In this document: piece after piece, positions 39,640 to 52,740 of the stretch
Layout of the letters: each line of letters begins with the position of its first letter
Numbering within the stretch: position 1 is the stretch's first letter
The notes under the pieces: model-generated
Seen by the model: the letters and a program-made list of their open reading frames with translations, nothing else
Told to the model about the DNA's origin: nothing
Database searches by the model: none
NCBI GenBank assembly: GCA_030549775.1
Contig: CM060177.1
Location: 33,386,514 to 33,450,513 of the forward strand
DNA length: 64,000 bases
Source: Tamarix chinensis
Lineage: Eukaryota; Streptophyta; Magnoliopsida; Caryophyllales; Tamaricaceae
Reading direction: 5' to 3'
Position numbers and translations under genes: made by a program

Positions 39640-40051
39640 TGATTAATTATATTCTTTTTATTATTATAATAATAATAATAATAATAATTAATTCATTAGT
39701 CATTTTTAGAAATAATATTTTACATATATTATTATTAATTATTATTTTATTTATAATTTTTTATATTAATATTTATTGTTCATAATGGTGTCTTTTAACA
39801 ATTATAATTAAATAATATATATTATATCTACTACCACTTACTATTAAATTAATTTATTATTAAATACCACCAATTATCATTCAAATCTATATTATCTTAA
39901 CAATAATAAATATTATCAATAATCATTCACATTATTAATAATATATTAGTAATTATTAGATAATATTATTAATTTATTTAAAATAATGATTCCTATTATT
40001 CTTATTAATATAATTATTTATAAATTATTGCTAAGAATAATTATTTTAGGA

Positions 40052-40085
<34 letters not shown>

Positions 40086-40420
40086 TTAATAAAAAAATTA
40101 TTATTACTAATTGTTGGAAATTATGATTAATATTTGTATTTATTTCGCATTATTAATTATTTTTAATAATAATTATTATTTTATTAATGATTATGATTAA
40201 TATTATCTTAATAATACATTATAAAATATTAATTTTATATTAAATATTTTTAAATAATATTAATTATTATTTAATAATATCATTAGATAATTAATAATAT
40301 TATTGTTAGTAGTAGTAAAATTAATTATATTATTTTTAAGAAAAAATTTATAATTATTAAAGTCAATATTATAATAATTAATTGTTATTAATAAAATTAT
40401 TTTTTTAAAACTTATAGATG
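39640..40420. repeat. ATT-rich low-complexity stretch in CACTA-II
   Basis: Almost pure A/T with runs of AAT/ATT (for example 39666-39687 and 40052-40084). No coding capacity. Confidence 0.85.
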
Positions 40421-40429
40421 GCTTTTCTG

Positions 40430-41760
40430 AAAATATGTTAAATTATTTTTAGTCGTTTAAACTATTATAAGAATATTTCTCGAATGTATTTGAAATATTA
40501 TCTTTAATTTCATCTATTATAGAGCCTTTTAATATCTTTATTTGTACTAAATATTTTTATCTTTGAATTTATTTATTTTTACGAGGTCGATAAGATCTTA
40601 AAAAAATATTGAATTAAAGACTTTCACAACTTAAAAAAATAATATAGATATTTACACTCGTTGGTAAATTTTTCAAAAATATTTTTAAAATTCTTTTTAT
40701 ACCTCTTATATAAAAAATTTGTTAAATAATTTGTAGATTTTAGGCCTTCAGATCCGTTTGAAATGATTTTTTGTTAAATAATTTGTAGATAAAAAATTTC
40801 AAGAATATTTTTAGATGTATAGTATTTATTTTTGATTAAATTTAGTCTATTTATAATTATATTGTCTCCATAAATTCTTTTCATTATTTGAAAAAGAAAA
40901 AAAATTCGGCCCTAGCTTGCGTCTTATTTCGGCCCAAACTACCCCGCGTCTTATTTCGTTCCCTAAGTTTCCTATGCCTCCACATCCCGCGATTTATTTC
41001 TGTCTGAACCTTACGCCTCCCTGACCCCTCTATTGTTTGGTGCCTGCAGATCCCACCCCGACTTCGTCTGTGGATGGCATCGGTGTTCGCACACTATCTC
41101 GCCGCTGCTCGACCTTGCCGCCACAGTTCCCGGTCGTCGCACACGGCAGCATCAGGGGAGCAGCAGCAGCGAAACAAAGAAGGCAGCAGCGGTGCGCCAC
41201 CTGCCGGACAGCTCTAGCGTCGGTCAGCCACCGGCGACTGCTCCTCTCCCACCGACGAAGCTCCACCGCCATTTACCTACATTGATTTGACTGATTTCGT
41301 TTGGTATAAATTTCTAAAACCATAATTTTTTGTTTTGATTAATTATGAAAGAATGGGCTTTAATTAAGCTAAATTATTTATTTAATTCAGTATATATGTA
41401 TTGTATGAATGCATTGGATATGCTAATTATGTGATATATGTTGATTTCTAGAGTTTGTGATTATTGACCCGGTTATGTCCGGATATGTTGGATTGGATCG
41501 ATTAAGCTATTTGGGATAATTTGATTACGTATTATACTTTAAAATATACTTAGTTTCATATTGGAATTGTCAATTTAAGAAAATTGTGCGAAATTATTCG
41601 GAATTTAATTTTTAGGTCAAATCCATGTGGATTTAAATTGAATTGTATAATGGAGTTATTTTATTAAGTTGATTATACATTTTGTAATAGAATATGTTTA
41701 ATTTCTTTTATGATTTTTGTCCTAAAACCCTAACTTTCAAATAAAATTATGTAAATTATT
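40430..41760 (+). mobile_element. Diverged long-LTR fragment inside CACTA-II
   Basis: It follows copy B from the TTATAGATGGCTTTT.. region through a GC-rich block (40900-41280) to TTGGTATAAATTTCTAAAACC, the PyGGTTATGTCCGGATATG module and CCTAAAACCCTAACTTTCAA. These correspond in order to B 49690-51190. Neither LTR end is present. Open frames of 80-85 codons in the GC-rich block (41030-41290) occur on both strands and are not taken as genes. Confidence 0.65.
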
Positions 41761-42236
41761 ATTTGTATAGTTTATTGTTGGAATGTCCTAAAACTGAATT
41801 TGTTTGACCTTTCTATCTGTTGTTTCCTGCATTGCCAGTGTCATATCTATCCTAAGTCTTTTATGGCCATTTGCATTGTATCCTTACTTTTTCATCGATT
41901 GGTTGGTCAACCAATACTACTATATCATTTCTTGCAGATAAACTCAGACATGATTTGCTGTAGTTACAGGCTAATTTGAATTTATTGTTCTTAAAGTCAA
42001 TCACACCTTAATTTCTGGCTAAATCCTTGGGAACCATGCTAGTTTGATTCTTAGTTTTATATCTGCCTTGTGAATCCAACTACCTTAATAGTCCATTGGG
42101 GTGAGTGCCATATCACTTTGCTATTAGTATCTTGGAAGCTTTTATAGTGATCCATTCCAGAAAGTGTTTCCTATGTCGTTCTTGCATGATTATGGATAGA
42201 GTTAACTCTCCTAAAAATATCGGGGCAAAAATTCAG

Positions 42237-42613
42237 GTTGCTGAGGCTGAGGAAAAACTGTTGGAGGTTTGTTGTTGACAGACGCGGCCAAGGAGAAACC
42301 TTCAGTTGGAGCTGTAAGTTTAACAAATAAAAGCTGTATCAATGTTCTACCATTACCATTATGTATTCTACTCCATACTGAGCTGATCTGACATCTGAAA
42401 CTTTCATCTGCATTTTTATTTGTTGGATGAAACACAGATAATTGCTGTGGGACCTGGACCTCTGGATGAGGAAGGAAAGAGAAAACCTTTGTCTATGTCG
42501 TCAGGGAATTCACTGTCTTGTATTCCAAATATGCTAGGAATGATTTCAAGGGCCCTGATGGATCAAACTACATAGCTCTCTGGGCATCGGATATAATGGT
42601 TGTTTTATCTTAG
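42237..42613 (+). pseudogene. CPN20: Captured fragment of plastid 20-kDa co-chaperonin (CPN20/CPN21), second Cpn10 domain
   Basis: CPN20 is a tandem Cpn10 co-chaperonin of the chloroplast Cpn60 ring. Two exons are visible: 42237-42313, after an intact CAG acceptor (VAEAEEK, then LLLTDAAKEKPSVGA after a frame change), and 42438-42613 (IAVGPGPLDEEGKRKPLS, then after a second frame change VLYSKY, DFKGPDGSNYIAL and the normal C-terminus with TAG at 42611). Intron 42314-42437 begins GTAAGT and ends ACACAG. Frameshifts are a lost A in the run at about 42252-42256 and one at about 42503-42510. The first Cpn10 domain and transit peptide are absent. The retained intron means capture from genomic DNA, not from mRNA. 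The fragment lies entirely inside CACTA-II and has no evident promoter. Confidence 0.88.
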
Positions 42614-42739
42614 TTATGTGGAACAGTACTAGATGTGGCTGAACGGTAGTCAATATTTTTGTATTCCCCATTCTCTTTAATAAGAGAGGAATGAGAATGA
42701 AAATGTTACAAATATTTTTGTAAATATATATATGTTGGC

Positions 42740-42960
42740 AATAAGTTTTAATAACAGATATAATATTGTGTTTAATACTTTTATATACAGGTATGATTGT
42801 GTGGTTAATTCTTTTTATCACAGATATAATTTTGTGCCTAATACATCTAGTCATAGATATTATTTTGTGGATAATAGTTTTAGTTACATATATTATTTTG
42901 TGGGTATACTTTTAGTCACAGATATTATTTTGTGGTTAATACTTTTACTTACAGATATAA
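42740..42960 (+). repeat. 33-bp subterminal tandem repeats of CACTA-II
   Basis: Units of about 33 bases with TTTTGTGG..AATACTTTTAGTCACAGATAT correspond to the array in CACTA-I (22189-22353). They leave a repeat-derived open frame at 42732-42989. Confidence 0.8.
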
Positions 42961-43743
42961 GTGTGGGCATAAATTTTACTAACAGATAAATATCTGTGGG
43001 CATTATCAATTATTCCCAACAGATGATACATATCTGTGGGTAAAACTTTTAAGCACAGAGTTTTTACCCACAGTTTTGTCACAAAAAAATCTGTTGGTAA
43101 AAGCTTTTGCCAATAGAAAAATAGCTTTTACCAATAGATAAGACCCTGTTGGTATAAGTCATATATTTTGTAGTGTAATAACTCATATAAGAGGTCATAA
43201 AAATTCCATTTCTCCAAGAGTACTAAAATCTGAAATATGAAATAATGCTTACGTGACATAAATGGCGACACTCGTGGTTGACATCCATTCCTGATTATAA
43301 ATGTCGCTTATGTCAACCGTCGATACCATGTAAGTAGCATCGTCCCTTCTAACATACTCAAGACGACAATCAATGGAAATATATTCATTCCCGAGGTAGT
43401 TTTGGGCATAAAAATACAATAAAGCTAATGCTGGTGGAGGTTGGCGTATTTCCAAAGAAGGAATCTTTTGTTGGGCAACTGATTTTTCAAATTTAGCTCT
43501 CTTTCCTTTGGCAGCGCCCTCTTTTGTATTGCTCGTTCTACTAGTACCTCTCTTGGTCTTACTAGCAGGAGCAGTCTTCTTCTTCGATTCCTTAAATAAT
43601 AATAATAAACAAAATATATATTGAGCATATATATATGAAAAGGTATAAACAGTGTAACTACTAAACAAGGTGTAATGAAGATATCGAATGTCAATACCTC
43701 TTGAGTAGTGAGACGTATCTGATCCACAGGCCAAGGCACGAAG

Positions 43744-46700
43744 TGTAACACCCCCAAATTTTACTCCTGAAAATTTTTTTTTTAAAGATTAAAGCGGAAG
43801 CTAGGAGCGAATTTTGGGAAATGTTACCGCCACATTTAACACAAGATAAATGTCAACCATCTATCTCATATTAGATGCAAGGCTAAAACCTGTCAACAAT
43901 TAAATCTAAATTTTAAAAGCACATTAGTGTTACGAGAAATTAAAAGTCAATTACAAAATCCTTGGAAATTTAAATACAACACTTGTAACTTCGAAAGATG
44001 AATACAATTAAACAAAACAAATCTCGAAGAATAAATATCCGGATTGCTTACTCACTCAGGTCAAGCCTTCCACCCCAACACAGTATCAACCTGCACAAGG
44101 GGTCTGCTCCCCACCATCGGTGGATCATCACAGGACCCATTCAACCAAGGTAGTATCAGTACGTGTCCAATACTGAGTAAGTCCCACTACCCTATCTTAG
44201 GAGAGATATCATCAAGTGCATATTAAATGCGGGTACAACACGTTGATACAATATCATGCATATTCACAACCCACAGCATAAATCTTACCATACACCTAGA
44301 GTAACATATAAAACATACGTAACATCCTATTTAACATATAAATGTGGTATAACCGAGATGTAAAGTGGCTCATACGCCTCAGGTAGGAATAAAACATATT
44401 ATTAAAACTCAATACGTGGCATACTCACGTAAGCAGCATGTAATAATACAGATAATAAAAGCTGGCCATGGTCCAATTAGACTTATTCTTTATTCTCATT
44501 AATAATATGTTCATTCCACACATATTCTTTAATAATCCATGTAAGTGCGGGAGCCCCACTATTATAGTTGGTGGACCGGAAATCAACACTCAGGGCAGAA
44601 TGCCTCTGACAACTATTATAGCCGGTGGACCGGAAATAAACGTATAGGGCAGAACACCTCTGACCACTATTCTTACCGGTGGACCGGACTGGCCCCGACT
44701 TACATGGTGTTTCACTGCAAGTATTTAGTATTTTCCTATGGATTACTTCATTCGTATTCATTCAACGCATTCTTCGTTAGTCCATGTGAGTGCGGGAGCC
44801 CCACTATTATAGCCGGTGGACCGGAAATAAACACACAGGGCAGAACGCCTCTGACCACTATTATAGCCGGTGGACCGGAATCAACACCTAGGGTGGAACG
44901 CCTCTGGCCACTATTCTAACCGGTGGACCGGACTGGCCCCGACTCACATGGTGTTTCACTGTAAGTACTTAGTATTTTTCGAGTAGATTAACTTATTCAT
45001 TTGGTTCTATCGAACCCGAATCCCCCACTATTATAGCCGATGGACCGGAATAAACACTCAGGGCAGAACGCCTCTGACCACTATTATAGCCGGTGGACCG
45101 AAAATAAACACCCAGGGCAGAACGCCTCTGGCCACTATTCTAACCGGTGGACCGGACTGGGTTGGGCTCATCAGTCTTTCGCTTTACATAATTAATGTCT
45201 TATCTGTGTCTTATTGAATCACATCACACCCTTGACATGTATGCGGTTGATACTCTACTTCTTCCCCTCCAGAGGGACCGTCCCATATTTTGAGACTCGT
45301 ATCTCTTCTCACACCCGACATCCATCCTCCGTAGACTTAGGCATAGTGGCACATAGTAAGGCACAATTCCAAGAATATAGGACATCCCAACACATATGAT
45401 ATCGACTCCACATGTCCTCATCCCTCTAGGGTTCCTCCTCAGAGACTTTAATCAGGACTATGTGGCCCAACTCTTTCTTACTTACCCAAACGTTACTTTG
45501 TTCTCTATCTCGCACCTCATTTTTATCAGGAAATTCCCCAAATGTATTACTTTATCTCCCAAGTCCGCGTGTGACCGACAAGACCCTAGTTGACCACGCC
45601 AACCCTAGTTGGCCGCGCCAAACCCTAGCGATTTACTTCCTCAATAAGTAACCTTCCTCTTTCACCCCAAGATCTCTTCTCTCATTTAGAACCCCATACT
45701 CATCCTTTATATAAGTGAGTCATCGCTCTCAACCCCATACTCCATCCTTCCTTGATCATTTTTACCCTTATACCCTTCAAATTCCTCATTTTCTCTCAAA
45801 ACCCTAATTGGGTCCCTTAAACACCCTTACATCGACCCACGTAGAATTTTGCACCCAAGTCTCTAATGGACCAATAACTTTGACATTATCTTATTTACTT
45901 CCTAAATCAACTTTCCTCACGTAATATTCATCCCCATGCAGACTTTAAATACTCCATGCAGACTCCCCAACACACACTTACTCGCAAAACCCTAATCAGG
46001 TCTCTTATGCACCAACTCACGTACTATTTTCATACCAAGTCTCCAATCACTCTAAGACTCTCCAAAACTCTTACTTACAACCCAAATCAACTTTTCCCAC
46101 ATAAGGATCACGCTCATGCAAGATCTAGTTCCCCCATACAAACTTCCCAAACGTCCACGTTCCCGTGTTCTTTTATTATCATTTCATTCTACCAAAACCC
46201 TAGCATGCATGTCCTAGAGGGTCATATCATGTCACAACTTGTAGCACATCCACATTAACACGTAACAAGAGCGATCACAAAGGCATACCTTGAATCCAAA
46301 CTGTGCTACACATAAAACAGGTAAGGTAACAACATGTAAAACACGACATATAATCATACGAGGCATCCAAGGCATACAAGTCACATAACACATAGGGACC
46401 TTAGCCACATCCTAGCGAAATACCCATAAGTAGAGGTAAGTCGAGACTTACCTGGATCCGAAGCTAGCTAAGCGAGATAAGAGGGAGAGAGATCCCTAGC
46501 TCATGGATCCACGAGAAAGCTTTCCTAGATACGATAGAAATCAAAAAACTAAATTAGAAATTATCCTATCAATCAATAATTCAAATACTCTAATTAAATA
46601 AACACAAATAACCCAAATGATCTTTCTTAGAAAATGTGACAAAAACTTAGAAATTAAAAGCATAGCTTTATTAAGATTTAAGGTTAAAACTAAATCAAAA

Positions 46701-48864
46701 TGGATTAATACAAATGTCACTTGGGACATTTCAACTTAATTTGGAAAGCCCGAGAAAGAATAATCGATCATAAGTTAATTTATCGAAAATAACTTATTTA
46801 TTAGGTTTTACAACTAAATAGGTAACATAACCATGTACGTAGAACCAAATCCAAACCGATTAGGTTAAAACAGAATTTAAATGATTTAAAACCCAAAGAT
46901 AGAATTCGATTAGATACAATACACATAGCAAAATCAATTTTATAAAATCATCCCCGAAAATTAGGGTTTTAAAGCCCACGACACAAACTCAAGTAATTCA
47001 ATTTAATCAATTCAAATTAAAGGTATTAGAAAGCAATTAATACCATTTCAACTATTTCTATACATTCAATTTTAGATAAACAACAATACAAGTAATTGAT
47101 TTCATAATTTAACTTGAAATTTAGGGTTTTAGGCCTGAAAATACAATTCGTTAAAATTCTATAAATTTAATCAAATTGAATGTTTAGAAATGCAATTAAA
47201 CACATTTTATAACATATCAAATAATCAATTGCTCAAAACCAATAAAAGAAATACGTAATTTAGCACAATTAGGGTTTTTGAGCCCGAAACGCAAATCCGA
47301 TCAATCCTTGCCAAAACATATCAATTGATGGTTCAAAAATGTAATTAAACATTTTATAATGTAGTTTATATAGTGAATTGAATAAAATAACCCGATTACC
47401 CAAACCAATTTAAACCCGCGGGAGTTTTGACCTAAAAATCTAATTCCAATAAATTACGCACAATTTTCCCAAATCAACACTTCTAATATAAAATTATATA
47501 CATTTTAAACAATATTATAAAATCAATTGACCGAAACGGCTCAATTATACCACCCAATTTCATTACACCCAAAATTTGACCTGGGAATCAAATTTCGATA
47601 AAACCTGCATAAATTTCTCAAAGTGACAGTTCCAAAATGAAATTGGATACATCTTAAAACATATTGTATAATCAATTTGTCCGAAATCGCATAAACAGAC
47701 GGATCCGAAAAACTCGGGCATAACCCGACCAAAAATCTAATTTTTCCGAAATCTCAACATAACAATACAATTAACCTATCCAAATCATTCTTACAGCACA
47801 TATATACATAATCAAACAATCAATTTAGCTTTTTATAAGCTAATTCATACTCAATTAATCAAAACAAGGGTTAGGGTTTTTCGGAAATTATACCAAAAAA
47901 AAACCCGATAATTTGGGGCAAAGGAAGGTCGGGGAAGCTTCGTCGGGGGTCGGGGGTGGCTCGACGGTGGTCGCCCGAGCTCGCCATGGCCGGACGGCGG
48001 CTCGCCGCTGCTGCTGCTGTGCGTGGCTGCTTCGGCTACTACTGCAGCGGTTGTTGCCGCGGCTGCTGGTGTGCGGCTTCGACTGCTGCTGCTGTGTCGA
48101 CAGTGGTGTCCGGTGGTTGGAGGTCGACCGGCGGGGCGAAGCAAGGAGGAGGCAGGAGCGGGGGAGAAGAGGGGGCTAGGGTTCAAGGCTGCAGAATAGG
48201 GCGCACGGGAAAGGGAGAAAGAAGAGAAGGAGAGAAAAAGGAAGAGGGAGAGGGGTTGGGGGCACTAGTCGGGGTTGCGTTTTTTTTTACAAATACACAT
48301 AAAATAAAATACTAAAAATATAAAAATATTATTGGAATATTTTATAAAAAATTTATTTAACGAAAATTTATTTCGAATGGATATGAAGGCTTAAAATTAA
48401 TAAAAAGCTATATAAAGAATTTCGGAAACATTTTCGGAAGAATTTAAAAATTTATATTATTTACGAAAATACATTATAAGACACTAAAATAATATTTAAA
48501 AATCTATAATAAAATATTTAAGTCAAATTCTAATAAATCAAGACTAATTTTAATAATTTCCGAAATCGGTTTTCCGCAAACTAAAAAGTGTAGAACGGAA
48601 GAAAATTAATTTCAAAAAGAAATTCTTAAATAAGTTCCGAAAATATTTTTTATTTAAACTTCCCGAAAATATTACATTCAATTAATTAAAACGTCGATAA
48701 AATATTACTTTCCAAAAATGATTAATTACATTCAATTATGAATTCAAAATCGTCGTTAAATCTATAAAACGAATCAAAATTAAAAGAATTAATTGTTTAC
48801 ATCAGATTAGGCTAATAAAATCATTAAACTTAATAAATTTGGATTTTAAAATACGGGTATTACA
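43744..48864 (-). mobile_element. Solo-LTR-like element A (long-LTR family)
   Basis: Read on the minus strand it starts TGTAATACCCG (48864 leftward) and ends GGGGGTGTTACA at 43744. The 5-bp target duplication CGAAG is at 43739-43743 and 48865-48869. TG..CA ends and a 5-bp duplication indicate an LTR retrotransposon; with no internal gag-pol, a 5.1-kb solo LTR is the simplest reading. It contains a GC-rich block (47910-48270), a GGATCCAGGTAAGTCT splice-donor-like site (46443-46458), and a 54-bp tandem array (44545-45160). It interrupts an exon of the outer CACTA's second gene. Open frames of 60-120 codons inside show no family and are partly repeat-driven. Confidence 0.82.
44545..45160 (-). 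repeat. 54-bp tandem repeats of element A
   Basis: GTGGACCGG occurs at 44571, 44625 and 44679, exactly 54 bases apart. Two further groups lie at about 44816-44930 and 45035-45160. The unit on the element's sense strand is CCGGTCCACCGGCTATAATAGTGG plus GTCAGAGGCGTTCTGCCCTG. Triplet-compatible spacing creates the open frame at 44545-44919, which is not a gene. Confidence 0.9.
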
Positions 48865-51800
48865 CGAAGCTTCCATGAGCTTCTAGCACTGTGGATGCCT
48901 CATCGCCCTCTTTATAACAAGGCAAGGGCACACTACCAATGATTGGAGTGTCAATACTCATCGGCCTTGTAATTAGGGCTAAGTTGTACCCATGGACAGT
49001 TTGCGTTTGGGTACTATGACTGATGCATACCCTTCCTTTCTCCAAAAGAGTTGAAAGGTCATTCGCTAACAATTCACAGTTATGCAAACCCTAAACAAAA
49101 ATATTACACATTATTAATTATTTATGACACTGAATATATTTAATAACAATTCATAGTTATGTAATGCTTACCTCGAAAAGAGAAGAAAGACATGCATCAG
49201 CTTCACAACTGTCTCTGACACTATTTACATTAGGTATGTGAAGCTGATCATGGTCGACTGAATCGGATGGCTTATACCCTTGAGATTTAATAAATGACAA
49301 CTCTTGCTCTATTGTTGCCATCCGTTCAAAAGCCACGTTCAATTTTTTGTGTGAGGATGGCGACTTGCTCATTAGTGTTACGAGAACCATGAGATCGACC
49401 ACGTACGCTCGTTCTCATAACACCTAATTCAAGATCCATGTGTGTAATACCCCGTAATTTTAAAACCCAGATTTATTAAGTTTAATAATTTTATTAGCGT
49501 AAATTGATGTAAATAATTAATTATTTTAATTTCGATTCGTTTTATGGATTTATCGACGATTTCGAATTCATAATTGTGTGTAACATTTTCGGGAAGTTTA
49601 AATTAAAAATGTTTTCGGAACTTATTTAAGAATTTCTTTTTGAAATTAATTTTCTTCTGTTCTACGCTTTTTAGTTTGCGGAAAATCGATTTCGGAAATT
49701 ATTTAAACTAGTCTCGGTTTATTAGAATTGGATTTAAATATTTTCTTATTTGTTTTTAAATATTATTTCAGGGTCTTATAATGTATTTCCGTAAATAATA
49801 TAAATTTTTATGTTCGATGGTAAATTCTTCTGAAAATGTTTCCGAAATTCTTTACATAGCTTTTTATTAATTTTAAGCCTTCGGATTGTTCGAAATAAAT
49901 TTTATATAAAATCTTCCAATAATATTTTTATATTTTTAGTATTTCATTTTATGTGTATTTGTAAAAAAAAAAACCCCGCAAGCCCAACCCGTCGGTACCC
50001 TTCCCCAAACCCTCCTTCTTTTCCTTTTGCTTTTCTCTTCTCTTCCCTGCTTCCCGTGGCTCCCTGTTCCCCGACTCCCTATCCCGCAACCCTAACCCTA
50101 GCCGACCACCCTCGCCTCTCTCCTTCTCTTGGCCTTTTCGCTCCGGCGACCGGCCTCCTCTTCCCTGCTCCTCCCTCGTCGACCGACTGCCACCAACCAC
50201 AAGCTGCTGCGCACAGTAGCCACAGCAGTAGCAACAACCGGCAGCAACGAGCGACAGCAGCAACAGCAGGTCACAGCAGCGGCGAGCCGCCGTCCAGCCA
50301 TGGCGAGCTCGGGCGATGACCGGCGAGCCACTCCCAGCCTCTGACGAAGCTTCCCCGGCCCTCCTTGCTCCGATTTTTTACTGATTTTGTTGGTATAAAT
50401 TTCCGAAAACCCTAACCCTTGGTTTGATTATTTGGGTATGAATTAGCTTATAAAAAGCTAAATTGATTGTTTGTTTATGTATATATGTGCTGTAAGATTG
50501 ATTTGGATAGGTTAATTGTGTGGTTGTGTTGGAATTTTGGAAAAATTGGATTTTTGGCCGGGTTATGCCCGAATTTTTCGGATTCGTCCGATTTAGCTAT
50601 TTTTGATAAATTGATTAAACAAAATGTCTTAAAATGTATCCAATTTCATTTTGGAACCGTCAATTTGAGAAATTTATGTAGGTTTTAACGGAATTTGATT
50701 CCTAGGTCAAATTTTGAGTGTAATGAAATTGGGTCGTATAATTGAGACGTTCCGCTCAATTGATTTTATAATACCGTTTAAAATGTATTTAATTTTATAT
50801 TGGAAGTGTTGATTTGGGAAAATTGTGCGTAATTGATTGGAATTGGATTTTTAGGTCAAAACTCCCGCGGATTTAAATTGGTTTGGGTAATCGGGTTATT
50901 TTATTCAATTGATTATATAAATTACATTATAATATGTTTAATCACATTTTCGAACCATCAATTGATATGTTTTGGCAAGGATTGATCAGAATTGCGTTTC
51001 GGGCTCAAAAACCCTAATTGTGCTAAATGGTGTATTTCTTTTATCGGTTTTGAGCAATTGACTATTTCGTATGTTATAAAATGCGTTTAATTGCATTTAT
51101 AAACATTCAATTTGATTAAATTTATAGAATTTTAACGAATTATATTTTCGGGCCTAAAACCCTAAATTTCAAGTGAAATTATGAAATCGGTTACTTGTAT
51201 TGGTGTTTTCTAAAATTGAATGTATAGAAATAGTTGAAATGGTATTAATTGCTTTCTAATACCTTTAGTTTGAATTAATTAAATTGAATTACTTGAGTTT
51301 GTGTCGTGGGCTTTAAAACCTTAATTTTCGGGGATGATTTTATAGAATTGATTTTTGCTATGTGTATCTTATCTAATCGAATTCTATCTTTGGGTTTTAA
51401 ATCATTTAAATTCTGTTTTAACTTAATCGGTTTGGATTTGGTTCTATGTAAATTATTAGGCTACCTATTTAGTTGTAAAACCTAGTAAATAAGTTATTTC
51501 AATAAATTAACTTATGATCGATTATTCTTTCTCGGGCTTTCCAAATTAAGTTGAAATGTCCCAAGTGATATTGGTATTAATCCGTTTTGATTTAGTGTTA
51601 ACCTTAAATATTAATAAAGCTACACTGTTAAGTTCTAATTTTTGGTCACATTTTCAAAGAAAGATCATTTGGGTTGTTTGTGTTTATTTAATTAGAATAT
51701 GTGAATTATTGATTGATAGAATAGTATCTAATTTAGTTTTTGATTTCTATCGGATCTAGGAAATCTTTCTCATGGATCCATGAGCTAGTGATCTCTCCCT

Positions 51801-52139
51801 CTTATCTCGCTTAGCTAGCTTTGGATCCAGGTAAGTCTCTACTTACCTCTACTTATGGGTATTTAGTAAGGACGAAGCTAATGGCCTTGTGCTATGTGTG
51901 ACATGGATGTGTTGAATGTTGTGTATGCCATGCTATGCCATGTATTAGATGATTTGTGTATAACTTGCCTTATGTGTAGCGCAGCTTGGAAATTGAGGTA
52001 TGTTGTATGTGCTCCCATGATATGAGCATGACATGTATATGTATGACGTTTATGATGTATTATGTTATGGCCCTCTAGGACATGCATATTAGGATAAATG
52101 GTAATATGAGTTGGGAACAATCATAGGAGTCTTGAAATT

Positions 52140-52740
52140 TGTATGATGGTATTAATGTTCTATGGCGGTCCTAATGGTTTGTATGGTGGTATTTGTGATT
52201 TTAGGGAGGTATTAATGTTGTATGGTGGTATTAGGGTTTGTATGGTGGTATTTGTGATTTTACGGAGGTATTAATGTTGTATGGTGGTATTAGGGTTTGT
52301 ATGGTGGTATTAGTGATTTTATGGAGGTATTAATGTTGTATGGTGGTTTTAGGGTTTGTATGGTGGTATTAGGGTTTGTATGGTGGTATTAGTGATTTTA
52401 TGGAGGTATTAATATTGTATAGTGGTATTAGGGTTTGTATGGTGGTATTTGTGATTTTATGGAGGTATTAATGTTGTAGGGTGGTATTAGGGTTTGTATG
52501 GTGGTATTAGTGATTTTATGGTGGTATTAATGTTCGTATGGTGGTACTAATGATTGCATAGTGGTATTAATGGCTTATGGTGGTATTAGGGTTGCATGGT
52601 GGTGTTATGGTTTGTATGGTGGTATTAAGGATTGCATAGTGGTATTGATGGCTTATGGTGGTATTAGGGTTTGCATGGTGGTATTAATGTTGGTATGGTG
52701 GCATTAGGGTTTGCATGGTGGAGTTAGGGTTTTGCATGGG
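52140..52740 (+). repeat. Minisatellite in element B
   Basis: Some 20-30 variants of TATGGTGGTATTAGGGTTTG and TGATTTTATGGAGGTATTAATGT alternate. Copy A lacks the array at the corresponding place, so it expanded after the copies separated or was lost from A. Confidence 0.9.

Larger units (their letters stand above)
39346..43175 (+). mobile_element. CACTA-II, non-autonomous CACTA carrying a CPN20 gene fragment
   Basis: The ends CACTACAAAATAATTGA and TATATTTTGTAGTG are flanked by the 3-bp target duplication TAA (39343-39345 and 43176-43178). ACCAACAGAT/CTGTTGGTA motifs recur at both ends and a 33-bp tandem array precedes the right end, as in CACTA-I. Inside are an ATT-rich stretch (39640-40400), a fragment of the long-LTR family (~40430-41760), and captured CPN20 exons (42237-42613). 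It has no transposase gene, so it must be mobilised in trans. It is inserted in an intron of the outer CACTA's second gene. Confidence 0.92.

Noticed and set aside
47851..48315. Ala/Ser/Arg-rich frames of about 110-120 codons in the GC-rich block of element A
   Set aside because: Open on both strands, with similarity to B explained by DNA similarity; length and frame are not conserved among copies.
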